Of a stretch of DNA of 39,024 nucleotides, positions 30,004 through 38,600 are shown one piece after another. The translations under genes were made by a program, and so were the position numbers. The stretch is from Lachnospiraceae bacterium MD308 (GTDB lineage: Bacteria > Bacillota > Clostridia > Lachnospirales > Lachnospiraceae), in contig VIQU02000035.1 of assembly GCA_010206225.2 (NCBI GenBank), positions 1 through 39,024 on the forward strand, given 5' to 3'. Every line of letters begins with the position of its first letter. Within the stretch, counting starts at the first letter, position 1. The notes under the pieces were generated by a model. That model was given only the letters and a program-made list of their open reading frames with translations, made no database searches and was not told the origin of the DNA.

Positions 30004-31125
30004 ATGAATAAGATTTTTAAAAAATTTAAATTCCGGACAACTCTGTGTCTTACTTTATCAGCTGCCTTGCTGCTTCCGTATATCCCGGTATCAGCCGCCG
30101 AAACTAAAACAGTAGAACTTGTAGCTGTCGGCGATGATCTTATCCATTCACCCATTTATAAGTCGTGCAAAACACGAAAAGGATATAACTTTGATTCTCT
30201 TTTCAAACATATAAAAAAGGATATTCAAGCAGCAGATATTTCTGTTATCAATCAGGAAACGATACTTGTAGACAAGAATTATTCAGGATATCCGTCTTTC
30301 GGAAGTCCAAAGGCCGTGGCAGATGCCATCGCCAAAGCCGGATTTAATGTTGTTACTCACGCTACCAACCATACTCTTGACAGGGGTACAGGCGCAATTA
30401 CCGGCACACTCAAGTACTGGAACCGAAAATATCCAAATATAAAAGTCCTCGGTATCCACAAAAACAAAAATGCAGCCAATAAAATTACTGTAGTTAAAAA
30501 AAATGGGATTAAAATTGCAATGCTCAATTATACCTACAGTCTGAACGGCCGCCGGCTTCCGGCCGGCAAAAGCTATATGGTCGATCTTCTTAAATCGAAG
30601 AATAAAAATAAGATTAAAAAGGATATTAAATCAGCAAAGAAAAACAGTGATCTTGTGATCGTATTTACACACTGGGGAACGGAATACAGATATTCCGTTG
30701 ATGCCAGCCAAAAAAAATGGACAAACTTTTTCTTAAACAACGGTGTAGACATCCTGATCGGAACACATCCCCATGTGTTAGAGCCATATAAAATGCTGAA
30801 AGGAAAGAATGGACGAAAAATGCTTGTATATTATTCCCTCGGCAACTTTGTTTCCTCTCAGAAAAAAGTTCCGCGCCTCCTTGGGGGAATGGCAAAAATA
30901 ACAATCGCTAAGGACTCCAAAGGTGTATATATCAAAAATTATACAATGGATCCTCTGGTAACTCATATTGGTCAAAAATACAAATCCTATACGGTATATA
31001 AGCTGAATGATTATACAGACGCATTAGCAAAGCAAAACTATATCCGCAGGATTTCGCCCCATGAAGCTTTCTCTGTAAATGCACTGAGAAAATTATACAA
31101 AAGAATAACCGGAAAGGCCGCATGA
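30004..31125 (+). CDS. Secreted CapA family metallophosphatase-like protein
   Basis: CapA/PgsA-type proteins have a calcineurin-like metallophosphatase fold and are linked to poly-gamma-glutamate or other capsule work, although many stand-alone copies have no known substrate. A signal peptide covers residues 1-32. Fold motifs follow in order: VELVAVGDDLIH (about 36-47), ISVINQETI, VVTHATNHTLDRG, IVFTHWGTEY, IGTHPHVLEP and VYYSLGNFVSSQ. The C-terminus is Lys-rich. At 373 residues it is of normal size. GGAGG lies seven bases before the ATG. It is a single-gene unit; no pgsB or pgsC is nearby, so polyglutamate synthesis is not supported. Confidence 0.87.
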   Translation: MNKIFKKFKFRTTLCLTLSAALLLPYIPVSAAETKTVELVAVGDDLIHSPIYKSCKTRKGYNFDSLFKHIKKDIQAADISVINQETILVDKNYSGYPSFGSPKAVADAIAKAGFNVVTHATNHTLDRGTGAITGTLKYWNRKYPNIKVLGIHKNKNAANKITVVKKNGIKIAMLNYTYSLNGRRLPAGKSYMVDLLKSKNKNKIKKDIKSAKKNSDLVIVFTHWGTEYRYSVDASQKKWTNFFLNNGVDILIGTHPHVLEPYKMLKGKNGRKMLVYYSLGNFVSSQKKVPRLLGGMAKITIAKDSKGVYIKNYTMDPLVTHIGQKYKSYTVYKLNDYTDALAKQNYIRRISPHEAFSVNALRKLYKRITGKAA

Positions 31126-31142
31126 TATAAATCAGCGGCCTT
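31114..31142 (+). terminator. Terminator-like stem overlapping the CapA-like gene stop
   Basis: An 8-bp stem (31114-31121 with 31135-31142) has a 13-nt loop that contains the TGA stop. Only a short T-rich tail follows. Confidence 0.6.
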
Positions 31143-31150
31143 CGTTTATA

Positions 31151-32311
31151 TCACAGTTCACCGCATTCATCAATTTTCTGCTTCTTAAGCTTCAGATACA
31201 CAATCTCCCTGAACAACGCATAAAACACTGACACCACTGGAATGAATACCAACATCCCCACAACTCCCATAAGGCTGCCGCCAATGCTGACTGCCGCCAA
31301 TACCCAGATGGAAGGCAGTCCCACCGAATTGCCTACTACATGGGGATAGATAAGATTACCTTCTATCTGCTGTAATACTAAAAATAATACGATAAAAGCA
31401 ACCGCTTTCATAGGATCAACCATAAAGATTAAGAAAGCGCCCACAAAACATCCGATAAAAGCTCCAAAAATAGGAACCAATGCTGTAAACGCAATTACAA
31501 TGCCAATCAAAAGTGCATAGGGAAGCTTGAAAATTGCCATAGAAACTACAAACATGCAGCCAAGTATCACCGCTTCCACACACTGTCCCGTAAGAAAATG
31601 GGAAAATGTCTGGTAAGTCAGCGACAGCACTTCAAGCACAGCCTCCGCTCTTCCTTTGCGCACAAATGCAAACAATACCTTTTGGGACTGAACCTGCAGC
31701 TTCTCTTTTTGCATCAGAATATAAATTGCAAATGCGAATGCAATGAAAAATGTCGTAATCCCATTTATAATACTTTTCGCAGCAGAAATCGTAGAATCCA
31801 GAACACTTCCCGCACCGCTCGTGAAGAAATCAAATCCCGTATTCATTATCTTATTCCAGTCAAATTCCAGATGGTTTATTACATCCATCACTTCCTTATT
31901 ATTGTGAAACAAGACTTCTGCCCATTCCTGTATCTGCGGAATGAAATTCTGTATGCTCTGTCCCAGATTTGCAAAGGTATTTCCAAGCTGTGGGATTAAT
32001 ACAAACATGACAAGCCCAACTGTCGCAATCACTAAAAATAATACTATCAGCATACTGACCGGACGAGCTAATTTATTCCATATCTTATTATGTTCTATCC
32101 GTTCCTGCGGGAAAAGATGCCTTTGTATAAAATTCATCGGTACATTCAGAACGAATGCAATCGCACCGCCTAAAATGAACGGGCGTACAACTCCCCATAT
32201 GAAGAACAGAATCTTAAGCGACGCCTCATATTTCCACAAACACACAACGATTACCGCAGTGAACACGATCAAGCCTCTAAGCTTTTTCACATTTTCTTTC
32301 GTTAAATCCAT
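31151..32311 (-). CDS. AI-2E family membrane transporter
   Basis: The 386-residue protein has about eight hydrophobic segments and family stretches: RPFILGGAIAFVLNVPM early, ILMQKEKL in the middle, and ALVPIFGAFIGCFVGAFL plus QQIEGNLIYPHVVGNSVGLPS late. Members range from autoinducer-2 exporters to sodium/proton antiporters, so the substrate is not predictable. AGGAGG lies five bases before the ATG and overlaps the end of the calcium pump gene (10 bp gap), so the two are an operon and may share a role in ion handling. Confidence 0.9.
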   Translation of the reverse strand: MDLTKENVKKLRGLIVFTAVIVVCLWKYEASLKILFFIWGVVRPFILGGAIAFVLNVPMNFIQRHLFPQERIEHNKIWNKLARPVSMLIVLFLVIATVGLVMFVLIPQLGNTFANLGQSIQNFIPQIQEWAEVLFHNNKEVMDVINHLEFDWNKIMNTGFDFFTSGAGSVLDSTISAAKSIINGITTFFIAFAFAIYILMQKEKLQVQSQKVLFAFVRKGRAEAVLEVLSLTYQTFSHFLTGQCVEAVILGCMFVVSMAIFKLPYALLIGIVIAFTALVPIFGAFIGCFVGAFLIFMVDPMKAVAFIVLFLVLQQIEGNLIYPHVVGNSVGLPSIWVLAAVSIGGSLMGVVGMLVFIPVVSVFYALFREIVYLKLKKQKIDECGEL

Positions 32312-32321
32312 AAATGCCTCC

Positions 32322-34853
32322 TTATTTTCTACATCTTACCCACTTTAAACCCTGTACGACCACAAGAGTCAGAAATGCCAGTCCATATACTTCTATAAGT
32401 TGCCCTGCACTTAAAACTGTAACCTTAAATACATCTCGCAGCGGCGGCAGCATTACAACATTTGTAATCAATAGTGCACCGATTATAAATGCCCCCAGCA
32501 GATATCTGTTGTTCCAAAACAACTTTGTAAATAACACTGGACGCTCTGACTTACAGTTAAATCCATGAAACAATCTTCCCATACAAAGCGCTGCGAATGC
32601 CATTGTACTGGCAGTCATATAATCGCCGTCTTTATATCCGGTGAAAAATGCCGCCATCGTAACAATTCCTATTATCAAGCCCTCCAGACCTATACTGACA
32701 AGATACTTTCTATTCAAAATCGATTCATCCGCCGGTCTCGGTTTTTCTCTCATAACATCTGTACTGTGAGGCTCCAATCCTAATGCAATTGCCGGCAGAC
32801 TGTCCGTCAGCAGATTGATAAATAAAAGATGCACCGGAGCAAAAGGTACCGGAAGTCCCGCCGCCGCTGCATAGAGTACGGCGAGAATCGCCCCAAAATT
32901 CCCCGATAGAAGAAATTGGATAGAATTTTTAATGTTCCGGTATATGTTCCTGCCATTTTCCACTGCTTTTATAATAGTCGCAAAATTGTCATCTGTCAAA
33001 ACCATTGCCGCAGCATCTTTGGAAACTTCACTTCCGGTAATTCCCATCGCCACGCCAATGTCTGCCTGTTTTAACGCCGGAGCATCATTCACGCCATCCC
33101 CGGTCATAGCTACCATATTCCCTTTTTCCTGCCATGCACGCACAATTCTTATCTTATGTTCCGGCGATACTCTGGCGTATACAGATATCTTTTCCACAAA
33201 ATCTTTCAATTCCTCATCTGTCATTTCTTCAATTACGGCGCCCTCGCACGCTTCTGATTCCTCCTCCAGAATTCCGATACGTTTTGCTATGGCTGCTGCT
33301 GTAATTTTATGATCCCCCGTAATCATAACAGGTTTGATTCCTGCACGGATACAGTCTCTCACTGCTGTTTTCGATTCCTCACGCGGCGGATCCATCATAG
33401 CTGCTAACCCTAAAAATGTAAGACCGCTCTCCTCTATCACCGCGTTAGCTGTCATTTTCTTATATGCAAATGCAAGTACTCTCAGGCCGTTTTGCGAAAA
33501 CCTTATATTCTGTTTCTCTATCTTCTGAAGATCTTCTTTGGAGACTTCTCTTTCCACCTCCCCCTCTCTGATTCCTGTCAAACGTTTGAGGAGTACATCT
33601 ACTGCTCCCTTCGTTACTGCAAAATACTCTCCTTCACAGAAGTGAAGTGTTGTCATCAGTTTTCTGTCACTGTCAAAAGGTATTTCTGAAATTCTTGGAT
33701 ATTTCTCCCTGACCTCGTCTGCCAATACGCCAAGTCGGTGTCCCGCTCCTACCAAAGCTGTCTCTGTCGGATCTCCGATATGATGACCTTCTTTTACAGA
33801 AGAATCATTGCAGAGAATGCTCCCGTAAAGCAGTCTTTTTTCATTCCCGCTTTCTATGCAAATCTTGTCTGATGCCTTTTCTTTTCCATCCACATAGTAA
33901 TACTCTACCATCATATTATTCTGAGTCAGCGTTCCTGTCTTATCAGAACAGACTACCGATACGCTCCCCAATCCCTCAACTGCCTGCAGTTTTCTTATAA
34001 TTGCATGTTCTTTTGCCATCTTACGTGTTCCAAAGGAAAGCACGATCGTCACAATAGAGCTTAATGCCTCTGGGATCGCTGCCACTGCAAGCGCTACCGC
34101 AAAGAGAAATGCAGCAACGATATCCCCGCCTTTTAAAACATTTACTGCAAAAATGATACCACAAAATACCAATATGATTACGGAAAGCTTCTTTCCAAAA
34201 TCATCCATGTTTTTTTGAAGCGGAGTTCTTTTATCCGACGCTTGATTAAGCAATTCCGCTATCTTTCCTACCTCCGTATCCATACCTATTCTTTCCACTT
34301 CAAAATTTCCATGCCCATAGGTTGCGAAGCATCCGGAAAATACCCGATTCGTCTGATCTCCAAGCGCTGCCCCCTCTGGGACATCCTCAAGAGATTTATC
34401 TACAGGAATACTCTCGCCTGTCAGAGCACTTTCATCTACCTGAAGACTGGCGAGGCTGAGAAGTTTTCCGTCTGCCGGTATAAAGTCCCCGGCTTCAATC
34501 ACTACCTCATCGCCTACTGTAACCTCTCTGGACGGAACCATCATCAATTTCCCGTCGCGAACTACCTTCGTCTCCGGCGCAGAGAGCTTTTTAAGACCGT
34601 TAAGCGACTGCTCCGCCTTTACCGTCTGCACTGTCCCAAAAACTGCATTCATCGTGATCACAAAAAATATTACAATTGCACTTTCCGCTTCATGCAGCAA
34701 CCCGGACACTACCGCAGCTACAATTAAAATAATGACAAGGAAGTCCAGGAACTGTTCCATAAAAATCTGCAGCAAACTTTTCTTTTTTCCCTCTGTCAAT
34801 TCATTGAATCCGTATTTCGCTTGATTTTCTTTTACCTGCTTACTTGTGAGCAT
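32322..34853 (-). CDS. P-type calcium-transporting ATPase
   Basis: This is a P2-type cation pump of 843 residues. It has an N-terminal cation-ATPase domain, an actuator TGES motif (ALTGESIPV), and the phosphorylation site SDKTGTLT. TGDGVNDAPALKQADIGVAMG forms the hinge, and about ten membrane helices are present. PEALSSIVTIVLSFG in helix 4 resembles the calcium-site segment of PMCA/SERCA-like pumps, so calcium export is the best guess; sodium or manganese cannot be excluded. GGAGGG lies six bases before the ATG. It is the first gene of a two-gene operon with the AI-2E transporter. Confidence 0.92.
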   Translation of the reverse strand: MLTSKQVKENQAKYGFNELTEGKKKSLLQIFMEQFLDFLVIILIVAAVVSGLLHEAESAIVIFFVITMNAVFGTVQTVKAEQSLNGLKKLSAPETKVVRDGKLMMVPSREVTVGDEVVIEAGDFIPADGKLLSLASLQVDESALTGESIPVDKSLEDVPEGAALGDQTNRVFSGCFATYGHGNFEVERIGMDTEVGKIAELLNQASDKRTPLQKNMDDFGKKLSVIILVFCGIIFAVNVLKGGDIVAAFLFAVALAVAAIPEALSSIVTIVLSFGTRKMAKEHAIIRKLQAVEGLGSVSVVCSDKTGTLTQNNMMVEYYYVDGKEKASDKICIESGNEKRLLYGSILCNDSSVKEGHHIGDPTETALVGAGHRLGVLADEVREKYPRISEIPFDSDRKLMTTLHFCEGEYFAVTKGAVDVLLKRLTGIREGEVEREVSKEDLQKIEKQNIRFSQNGLRVLAFAYKKMTANAVIEESGLTFLGLAAMMDPPREESKTAVRDCIRAGIKPVMITGDHKITAAAIAKRIGILEEESEACEGAVIEEMTDEELKDFVEKISVYARVSPEHKIRIVRAWQEKGNMVAMTGDGVNDAPALKQADIGVAMGITGSEVSKDAAAMVLTDDNFATIIKAVENGRNIYRNIKNSIQFLLSGNFGAILAVLYAAAAGLPVPFAPVHLLFINLLTDSLPAIALGLEPHSTDVMREKPRPADESILNRKYLVSIGLEGLIIGIVTMAAFFTGYKDGDYMTASTMAFAALCMGRLFHGFNCKSERPVLFTKLFWNNRYLLGAFIIGALLITNVVMLPPLRDVFKVTVLSAGQLIEVYGLAFLTLVVVQGLKWVRCRK

Positions 34854-34931
34854 ATTTTTCCCTCCTTTCTACGCAACAGTTTCTCTTTTATAATAGCTTT
34901 CCCATTTCCGCAAAATACAGACAATTAAAAA

Positions 34932-34972
34932 GAGACCTCTATTGCATACTTCTATTCTGCAATAAAAGTCTC
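34932..34972 (-). terminator. Terminator of the signalling cluster
   Basis: An imperfect stem of about 14 bp (34932-34945 with 34958-34972) is followed on the minus strand by CTCTTTTT. It lies about 140 bp after the Hpt gene. The rest of the 34854-35112 gap shows no gene. Confidence 0.6.
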
Positions 34973-35112
34973 ACCATTTCATCACGATGCGGATGATTAC
35001 TCATCGTACTGACGCATTCGCAAACGCTCTGTCTTTTCTAAAACCAAGCGCCGATTACTCCCTTTTATTAATAACTACTATATTCCAAAAACCATCATAT
35101 GTCAAATACAAT

Positions 35113-35460
35113 TTACAATTGGCTAATCGCCGCTATTGTCCTTTCATATTCTCTCGTTATTATATCCATCAGCTCTCTAGCGCCTTCCGTACTGCCTGCT
35201 CTCAGTATCTCCGCCAATTCACTGCTTGGCTTATACAATGCATCAAAAGCCAGATTCTGTGCAACTCCCTTCAGAGTGTGCGCTGCGCGAAATGCTTCTT
35301 CAATATTACCTGCACTCAGATTGTCCTGCAGATTTTTGAAGCTGTCATCATCTAAAAACTTTTTTGTGAATTTTGTGACAAGAGCTTCCTTTTTCATCAT
35401 TCTTTGATATACAGCCTCATAATCGCCGCCAATCGTCTCATAACATTCTTTTATCGTCAT
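35113..35460 (-). CDS. Hpt domain phosphotransfer protein
   Basis: The 115-residue helical protein has the Hpt phospho-acceptor motif AAHTLKGVAQNL near residues 59-70. It would shuttle phosphoryl groups between a kinase and a receiver domain. Its ATG lies 3 bp after the stop of the HD-GYP/GGDEF gene, with GGAG inside that gene's end, so the two are translated together. In related proteins I recall the Hpt being linked to the same REC/HD-GYP/GGDEF module. Its kinase partner is not identified; the orphan kinase at 4417 is one candidate. Confidence 0.88.
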   Translation of the reverse strand: MTIKECYETIGGDYEAVYQRMMKKEALVTKFTKKFLDDDSFKNLQDNLSAGNIEEAFRAAHTLKGVAQNLAFDALYKPSSELAEILRAGSTEGARELMDIITREYERTIAAISQL

Positions 35461-35463
35461 ATC

Positions 35464-37107
35464 TTACTCCTCTCCATCTATAGAAGATATCGCTGATAAT
35501 ATCTCTTTCATTGAATCATCATAAAAACAATACTGGGCGCGCCCTGCCTGCTTTGCCGTGTAAAGCGCCTTGTCTGCGCAGCAAAACAAACTCTCATAGT
35601 CACGTCCCACTCTCTTAGAACATGAAATTCCCATACTGATAGATATATCAAAGCCCTCATATTTACCGGAAAGCGCATGGAAAATACGGTCGATAATACT
35701 ATCTATACCTGACATATCCTCCATAAAAATCATGAATTCATCGCCGCCCACTCTTGCCGTTATGTCATAATCTCTGGTACTGCCGCGAAGCTTGTCTGCC
35801 ATATGCTGAAGCACCTTATCTCCAAACATATGACCGCATCTATCATTCGCATTTTTAAAATAATCAATATCAAAAATTGCCAAAATGAAATCTTTTCCTT
35901 CGCCCTCATGAAGCCGTTCCTTCACAAGCCGTTTGGATGTGGACTGATTGAGAAGCCCTGTCAGCCCGTCATAGGATGCCATTCTCTGCAAGTTTTTAAT
36001 CTTCTCATACTCCTCATGTATATCTACAATCTTCCCAATACATCCTGTCATATACGGCTGTTCTTCATATGCCCACATACTACGGCAGATCACGCGGCTC
36101 CAACGCAGTTCTTCGTTAATAAGAAGCTCTCCATCATACTGAATAACCGGAGACTCTGGAGTAGATGCCATCACCAGATTTCTAATCTCCTCCAGAATTT
36201 TTTCATCAGCAATACTCGTAATCTTTTCGTCCTCAAACGGATTCATAGTAATCTCTGCCGCATTAAGCAGCTTTGCACCTACATCTGACAAAGTAAGCAT
36301 AGAGGGTTCTTCCGTATATTCAAACTGAACCTCCGAAGACAAGGAAGCAAAAAACTGGTATTTTGTCCGTTCATGCTCTAAGAGCCTTAAAGTCCTCTCT
36401 GATGCCGAAAGGTCTTCATAGTGAAGCAAATCTTCCGTAATATTGCGTATATTCCTATCACTTTCCTGCTTAATAGAATTGACTGCCAATTGTTCCCTGA
36501 TACTGTCCGTACTTTCTAATAAACACTGTAAAAGCAATGGATTAAAAGCACCGCATTCTCCATTCGTAATCATCTCTATTGCTTTTTCATGAGAAAACGC
36601 AGGTTTATATACACGCACACTTGTCAAAGCATCGTAAACATCCGCCAACGCAACGATCTGGGCCGCAATCGGTATCTCCTCACCCGCCAACCCGTCAGGA
36701 TAGCCTCTGCCGTCATATCTCTCATGATGCCACCGGCAAATCTGATACGCTACTTTCACTAACGCTTCGTCTTTATAATAAGTAAGCTGATCAAGCATCT
36801 CCGCTCCTACCAGAGTATGCGTCTTCATCGTATCAAATTCTTCCTTTGTGAGCTTGCCTGGTTTATTAAGAATCTCTCCAGGAATAGAAATCTTCCCGAT
36901 GTCATGCAAAGCCGATGCCATAGTAATAATAGGAATATCTGAGCGCTTTAAATTATACTTATCCGTCTTGCGCATCACTGTCTGCAGAAGAATCTCCGTC
37001 ATCATATTAATATGTAGCACATGCATGCCGCTCTCTCCATTACGAAATTCGACAATATGGCTGAGGATGGATACCATCAGATTATTACTTCTTTCTTTCT
37101 TTCTCAT
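35464..37107 (-). CDS. HD-GYP / PAS-like / GGDEF c-di-GMP enzyme
   Basis: The 547-residue protein combines both activities of c-di-GMP turnover. An HD-GYP phosphodiesterase domain fills about 10-205, with HDIGK, HTLVGAEML, CRWHHERYDGRGYPDGL and ALADVYDALTS motifs. A PAS-like middle lies at about 255-375. An intact GGDEF domain follows at about 380-540 (DYFKNANDRCGHMFGD, then VGGDEFMIF). Both domains look catalytically intact. The ATG at 37107 has no ribosome site and overlaps the upstream receiver gene by 23 bp. The junction looks like a split of one protein by an extra AAAG unit. The Hpt gene follows directly. Confidence 0.9.
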   Translation of the reverse strand: MRKKERSNNLMVSILSHIVEFRNGESGMHVLHINMMTEILLQTVMRKTDKYNLKRSDIPIITMASALHDIGKISIPGEILNKPGKLTKEEFDTMKTHTLVGAEMLDQLTYYKDEALVKVAYQICRWHHERYDGRGYPDGLAGEEIPIAAQIVALADVYDALTSVRVYKPAFSHEKAIEMITNGECGAFNPLLLQCLLESTDSIREQLAVNSIKQESDRNIRNITEDLLHYEDLSASERTLRLLEHERTKYQFFASLSSEVQFEYTEEPSMLTLSDVGAKLLNAAEITMNPFEDEKITSIADEKILEEIRNLVMASTPESPVIQYDGELLINEELRWSRVICRSMWAYEEQPYMTGCIGKIVDIHEEYEKIKNLQRMASYDGLTGLLNQSTSKRLVKERLHEGEGKDFILAIFDIDYFKNANDRCGHMFGDKVLQHMADKLRGSTRDYDITARVGGDEFMIFMEDMSGIDSIIDRIFHALSGKYEGFDISISMGISCSKRVGRDYESLFCCADKALYTAKQAGRAQYCFYDDSMKEILSAISSIDGEE

Positions 37108-37537
37108 AAATCTGATCGGAAACCAACTCTATCAGCCGTTTCTGCTTTGCATAAAGCATAATCGTATTAATCACACGCCGATGTACAATCTGTCCATCAA
37201 AGGGCCTGCTAATGAAATCTGTCACTCCAAGCTCATATGCATGTTCTATATAAGAAGAAGTATTTTCCGCAGATATCATAATAACCGGAATATCCTGAAT
37301 CCAATTACGTCGGTTCATCACCGCCAAAACCTCAAACCCATCCATATTTGGCATTACAATATCAAGCAGCATCAGAGAAATATCCGTGCTGTCCATATTC
37401 AACCTTGCAACCGCCTCAGCTCCATCAACTGCTTCAACTATCTCATATTCATCTCCAAGCATATCAGCCAGAATCGAACGATTCATCTCTGAATCATCAA
37501 CTATCAATATCTTCTGCTTCTCGTTTCCTGTACTCAT
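37085..37537 (-). CDS. Response regulator receiver domain, apparently split from the HD-GYP protein
   Basis: The 150-residue protein is a single REC domain with acidic pocket (LIVDDSEMN), phospho-acceptor Asp (LMLLDIVMPNMDG, about residue 59) and the Ser/Thr position (MISAEN). The usual conserved Lys is replaced by Arg in ISRPFD. The tail ends SDQIYEKERKK. In relatives, as I recall them, the equivalent of YEKE runs on into SNNLMVSILSHIVEF, which here lies in the +1 frame. So it probably was, or can be, the N-terminal part of the HD-GYP/GGDEF protein. The ATG at 37537 has AAGGG upstream. Confidence 0.87.
   Translation of the reverse strand: MSTGNEKQKILIVDDSEMNRSILADMLGDEYEIVEAVDGAEAVARLNMDSTDISLMLLDIVMPNMDGFEVLAVMNRRNWIQDIPVIMISAENTSSYIEHAYELGVTDFISRPFDGQIVHRRVINTIMLYAKQKRLIELVSDQIYEKERKK
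37089..37104 (-). repeat. AAAG tetranucleotide tract at the REC/HD-GYP junction
   Basis: On the minus strand the tract reads G then AAAG three times then AAG. With three units the receiver frame meets TAA just after the tract. With two units the frame would run on into the HD-GYP domain. Confidence 0.85.
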
Positions 37538-37644
37538 TTAAAACCCTTCCTTATGCCATCACATTTCTGACATCACTTTTAGTATACCGATATCAGCGTT
37601 TCGTGTCAACATTCTAACAATCAAGAATTCCTTTTCATTATAAC

Positions 37645-37678
37645 AAAAAACTCTTTAAAGAACTTCTTCTCTAAAGAG
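37645..37678 (-). terminator. Terminator of the rRNA-tRNA transcript
   Basis: A 7-bp stem (37651-37657 with 37672-37678) is followed on the minus strand by six T residues, 13 bp after the last tRNA gene. Confidence 0.75.
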
Positions 37679-37690
37679 CTTTTGTGCTGA

Positions 37691-37763
37691 TGAGCGTGCG
37701 GGGATTCGAACCCCGGACAACTTGATTAAAAGTCAAGTGCTCTACCACCTGAGCTACACGCCC
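37691..37763 (-). tRNA. tRNA-Lys (anticodon TTT)
   Basis: The minus strand folds into a complete cloverleaf: acceptor GGGCGTG with CACGCTC (one G-U pair), TAGCTC D-arm, anticodon loop CTTTTAA with TTT, and a TTCGAAT T-loop. Discriminator A. No CCA is encoded. Confidence 0.95.
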
Positions 37764-37790
37764 AACTAAATATCTTATAAGAAAGACAAA

Positions 37791-37863
<73 letters not shown>

Positions 37864-37915
37864 AAATGTTCACTAATACATATTGCTGTGCACACTCTCA
37901 ACTGCAACATGTAAA

Positions 37916-37989
<74 letters not shown>

Positions 37990-38023
37990 ATATTATATTA
38001 TGCTGTTCTATTCAAAGAACAAA

Positions 38024-38096
38024 AGCCGATGATCGGACTCGAACCGATAACCTGCTGATTACAAATCAGCTGCTCTGCCAATTGAGCCACATCGGC
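38024..38096 (-). tRNA. tRNA-Thr (anticodon TGT)
   Basis: Acceptor GCCGATG pairs with CATCGGC; the anticodon loop is TTTGTAA. The base at the discriminator position is T. No CCA is encoded. Confidence 0.94.
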
Positions 38097-38193
38097 ACAT
38101 TCAGACCAAAAACCGCTTAAGGATATTCTAAAATAAAACTTTAGAACGACTTGAACTCCAAGCTCAAAAAACTAGCTAAGTGTTCAATGTCAA

Positions 38194-38275
38194 TGGATGG
38201 AGGTGGATTCGAACCACCGAAGCAACTTGCAACAGATTTACAGTCTGCCCCCTTTGGCCACTCGGGAATCCATCC
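38194..38275 (-). tRNA. tRNA-Tyr (anticodon GTA)
   Basis: This class II tRNA has a long variable arm. Acceptor GGATGGA pairs with TCCATCC; the anticodon loop is CTGTAAA. Discriminator A. Confidence 0.95.
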
Positions 38276-38287
38276 AAACTAATTAAG

Positions 38288-38360
38288 TGGGACCAATAGG
38301 GCTCGAACCTATGACCCTCTGCTTGTAAGGCAGATGCTCTCCCAGCTGAGCTATGATCCC
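38288..38360 (-). tRNA. tRNA-Val (anticodon TAC)
   Basis: Acceptor GGGATCA pairs with TGGTCCC (one wobble pair); the anticodon loop is CTTACAA. Discriminator A. It is 12 bp from tRNA-Tyr. Confidence 0.95.
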
Positions 38361-38442
38361 AAAATATTTCACCTCTGCACTATACCTAGAGATGGACTTT
38401 CGCACCGGATTCGGGAATACCTCCTCAAGTGTTTAACGTCAA

Positions 38443-38516
38443 CGACCCAGAAGAGACTCGAACTCTCGACCTCCGCCGTGACAGGGCGGCGCTCTAACCA
38501 ACTGAGCCACTGGGCC
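38443..38516 (-). tRNA. tRNA-Asp (anticodon GTC)
   Basis: Acceptor GGCCCAG pairs with CTGGGTC, the anticodon loop is CTGTCAC, and the discriminator is G as expected for Asp. It is the first tRNA after the 23S gene. Confidence 0.95.
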
Positions 38517-38600
38517 TTATTGTAACTCATGTACCTTCAAAACTGCATACAAGCAACGCTTCCTTACTCTATCTCTCCATCCTTGCCCTTCCCCTTCACT

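Noticed and set aside
30004-31125. Poly-gamma-glutamate synthesis locus
   Set aside because: Only a CapA-type protein is present; no ligase (pgsB/capB) or pgsC gene accompanies it.
38361-38442. 5S rRNA candidate between tRNA-Val and tRNA-Asp
   Set aside because: The 82-bp spacer is too short, and it lacks the conserved 5S sequence.
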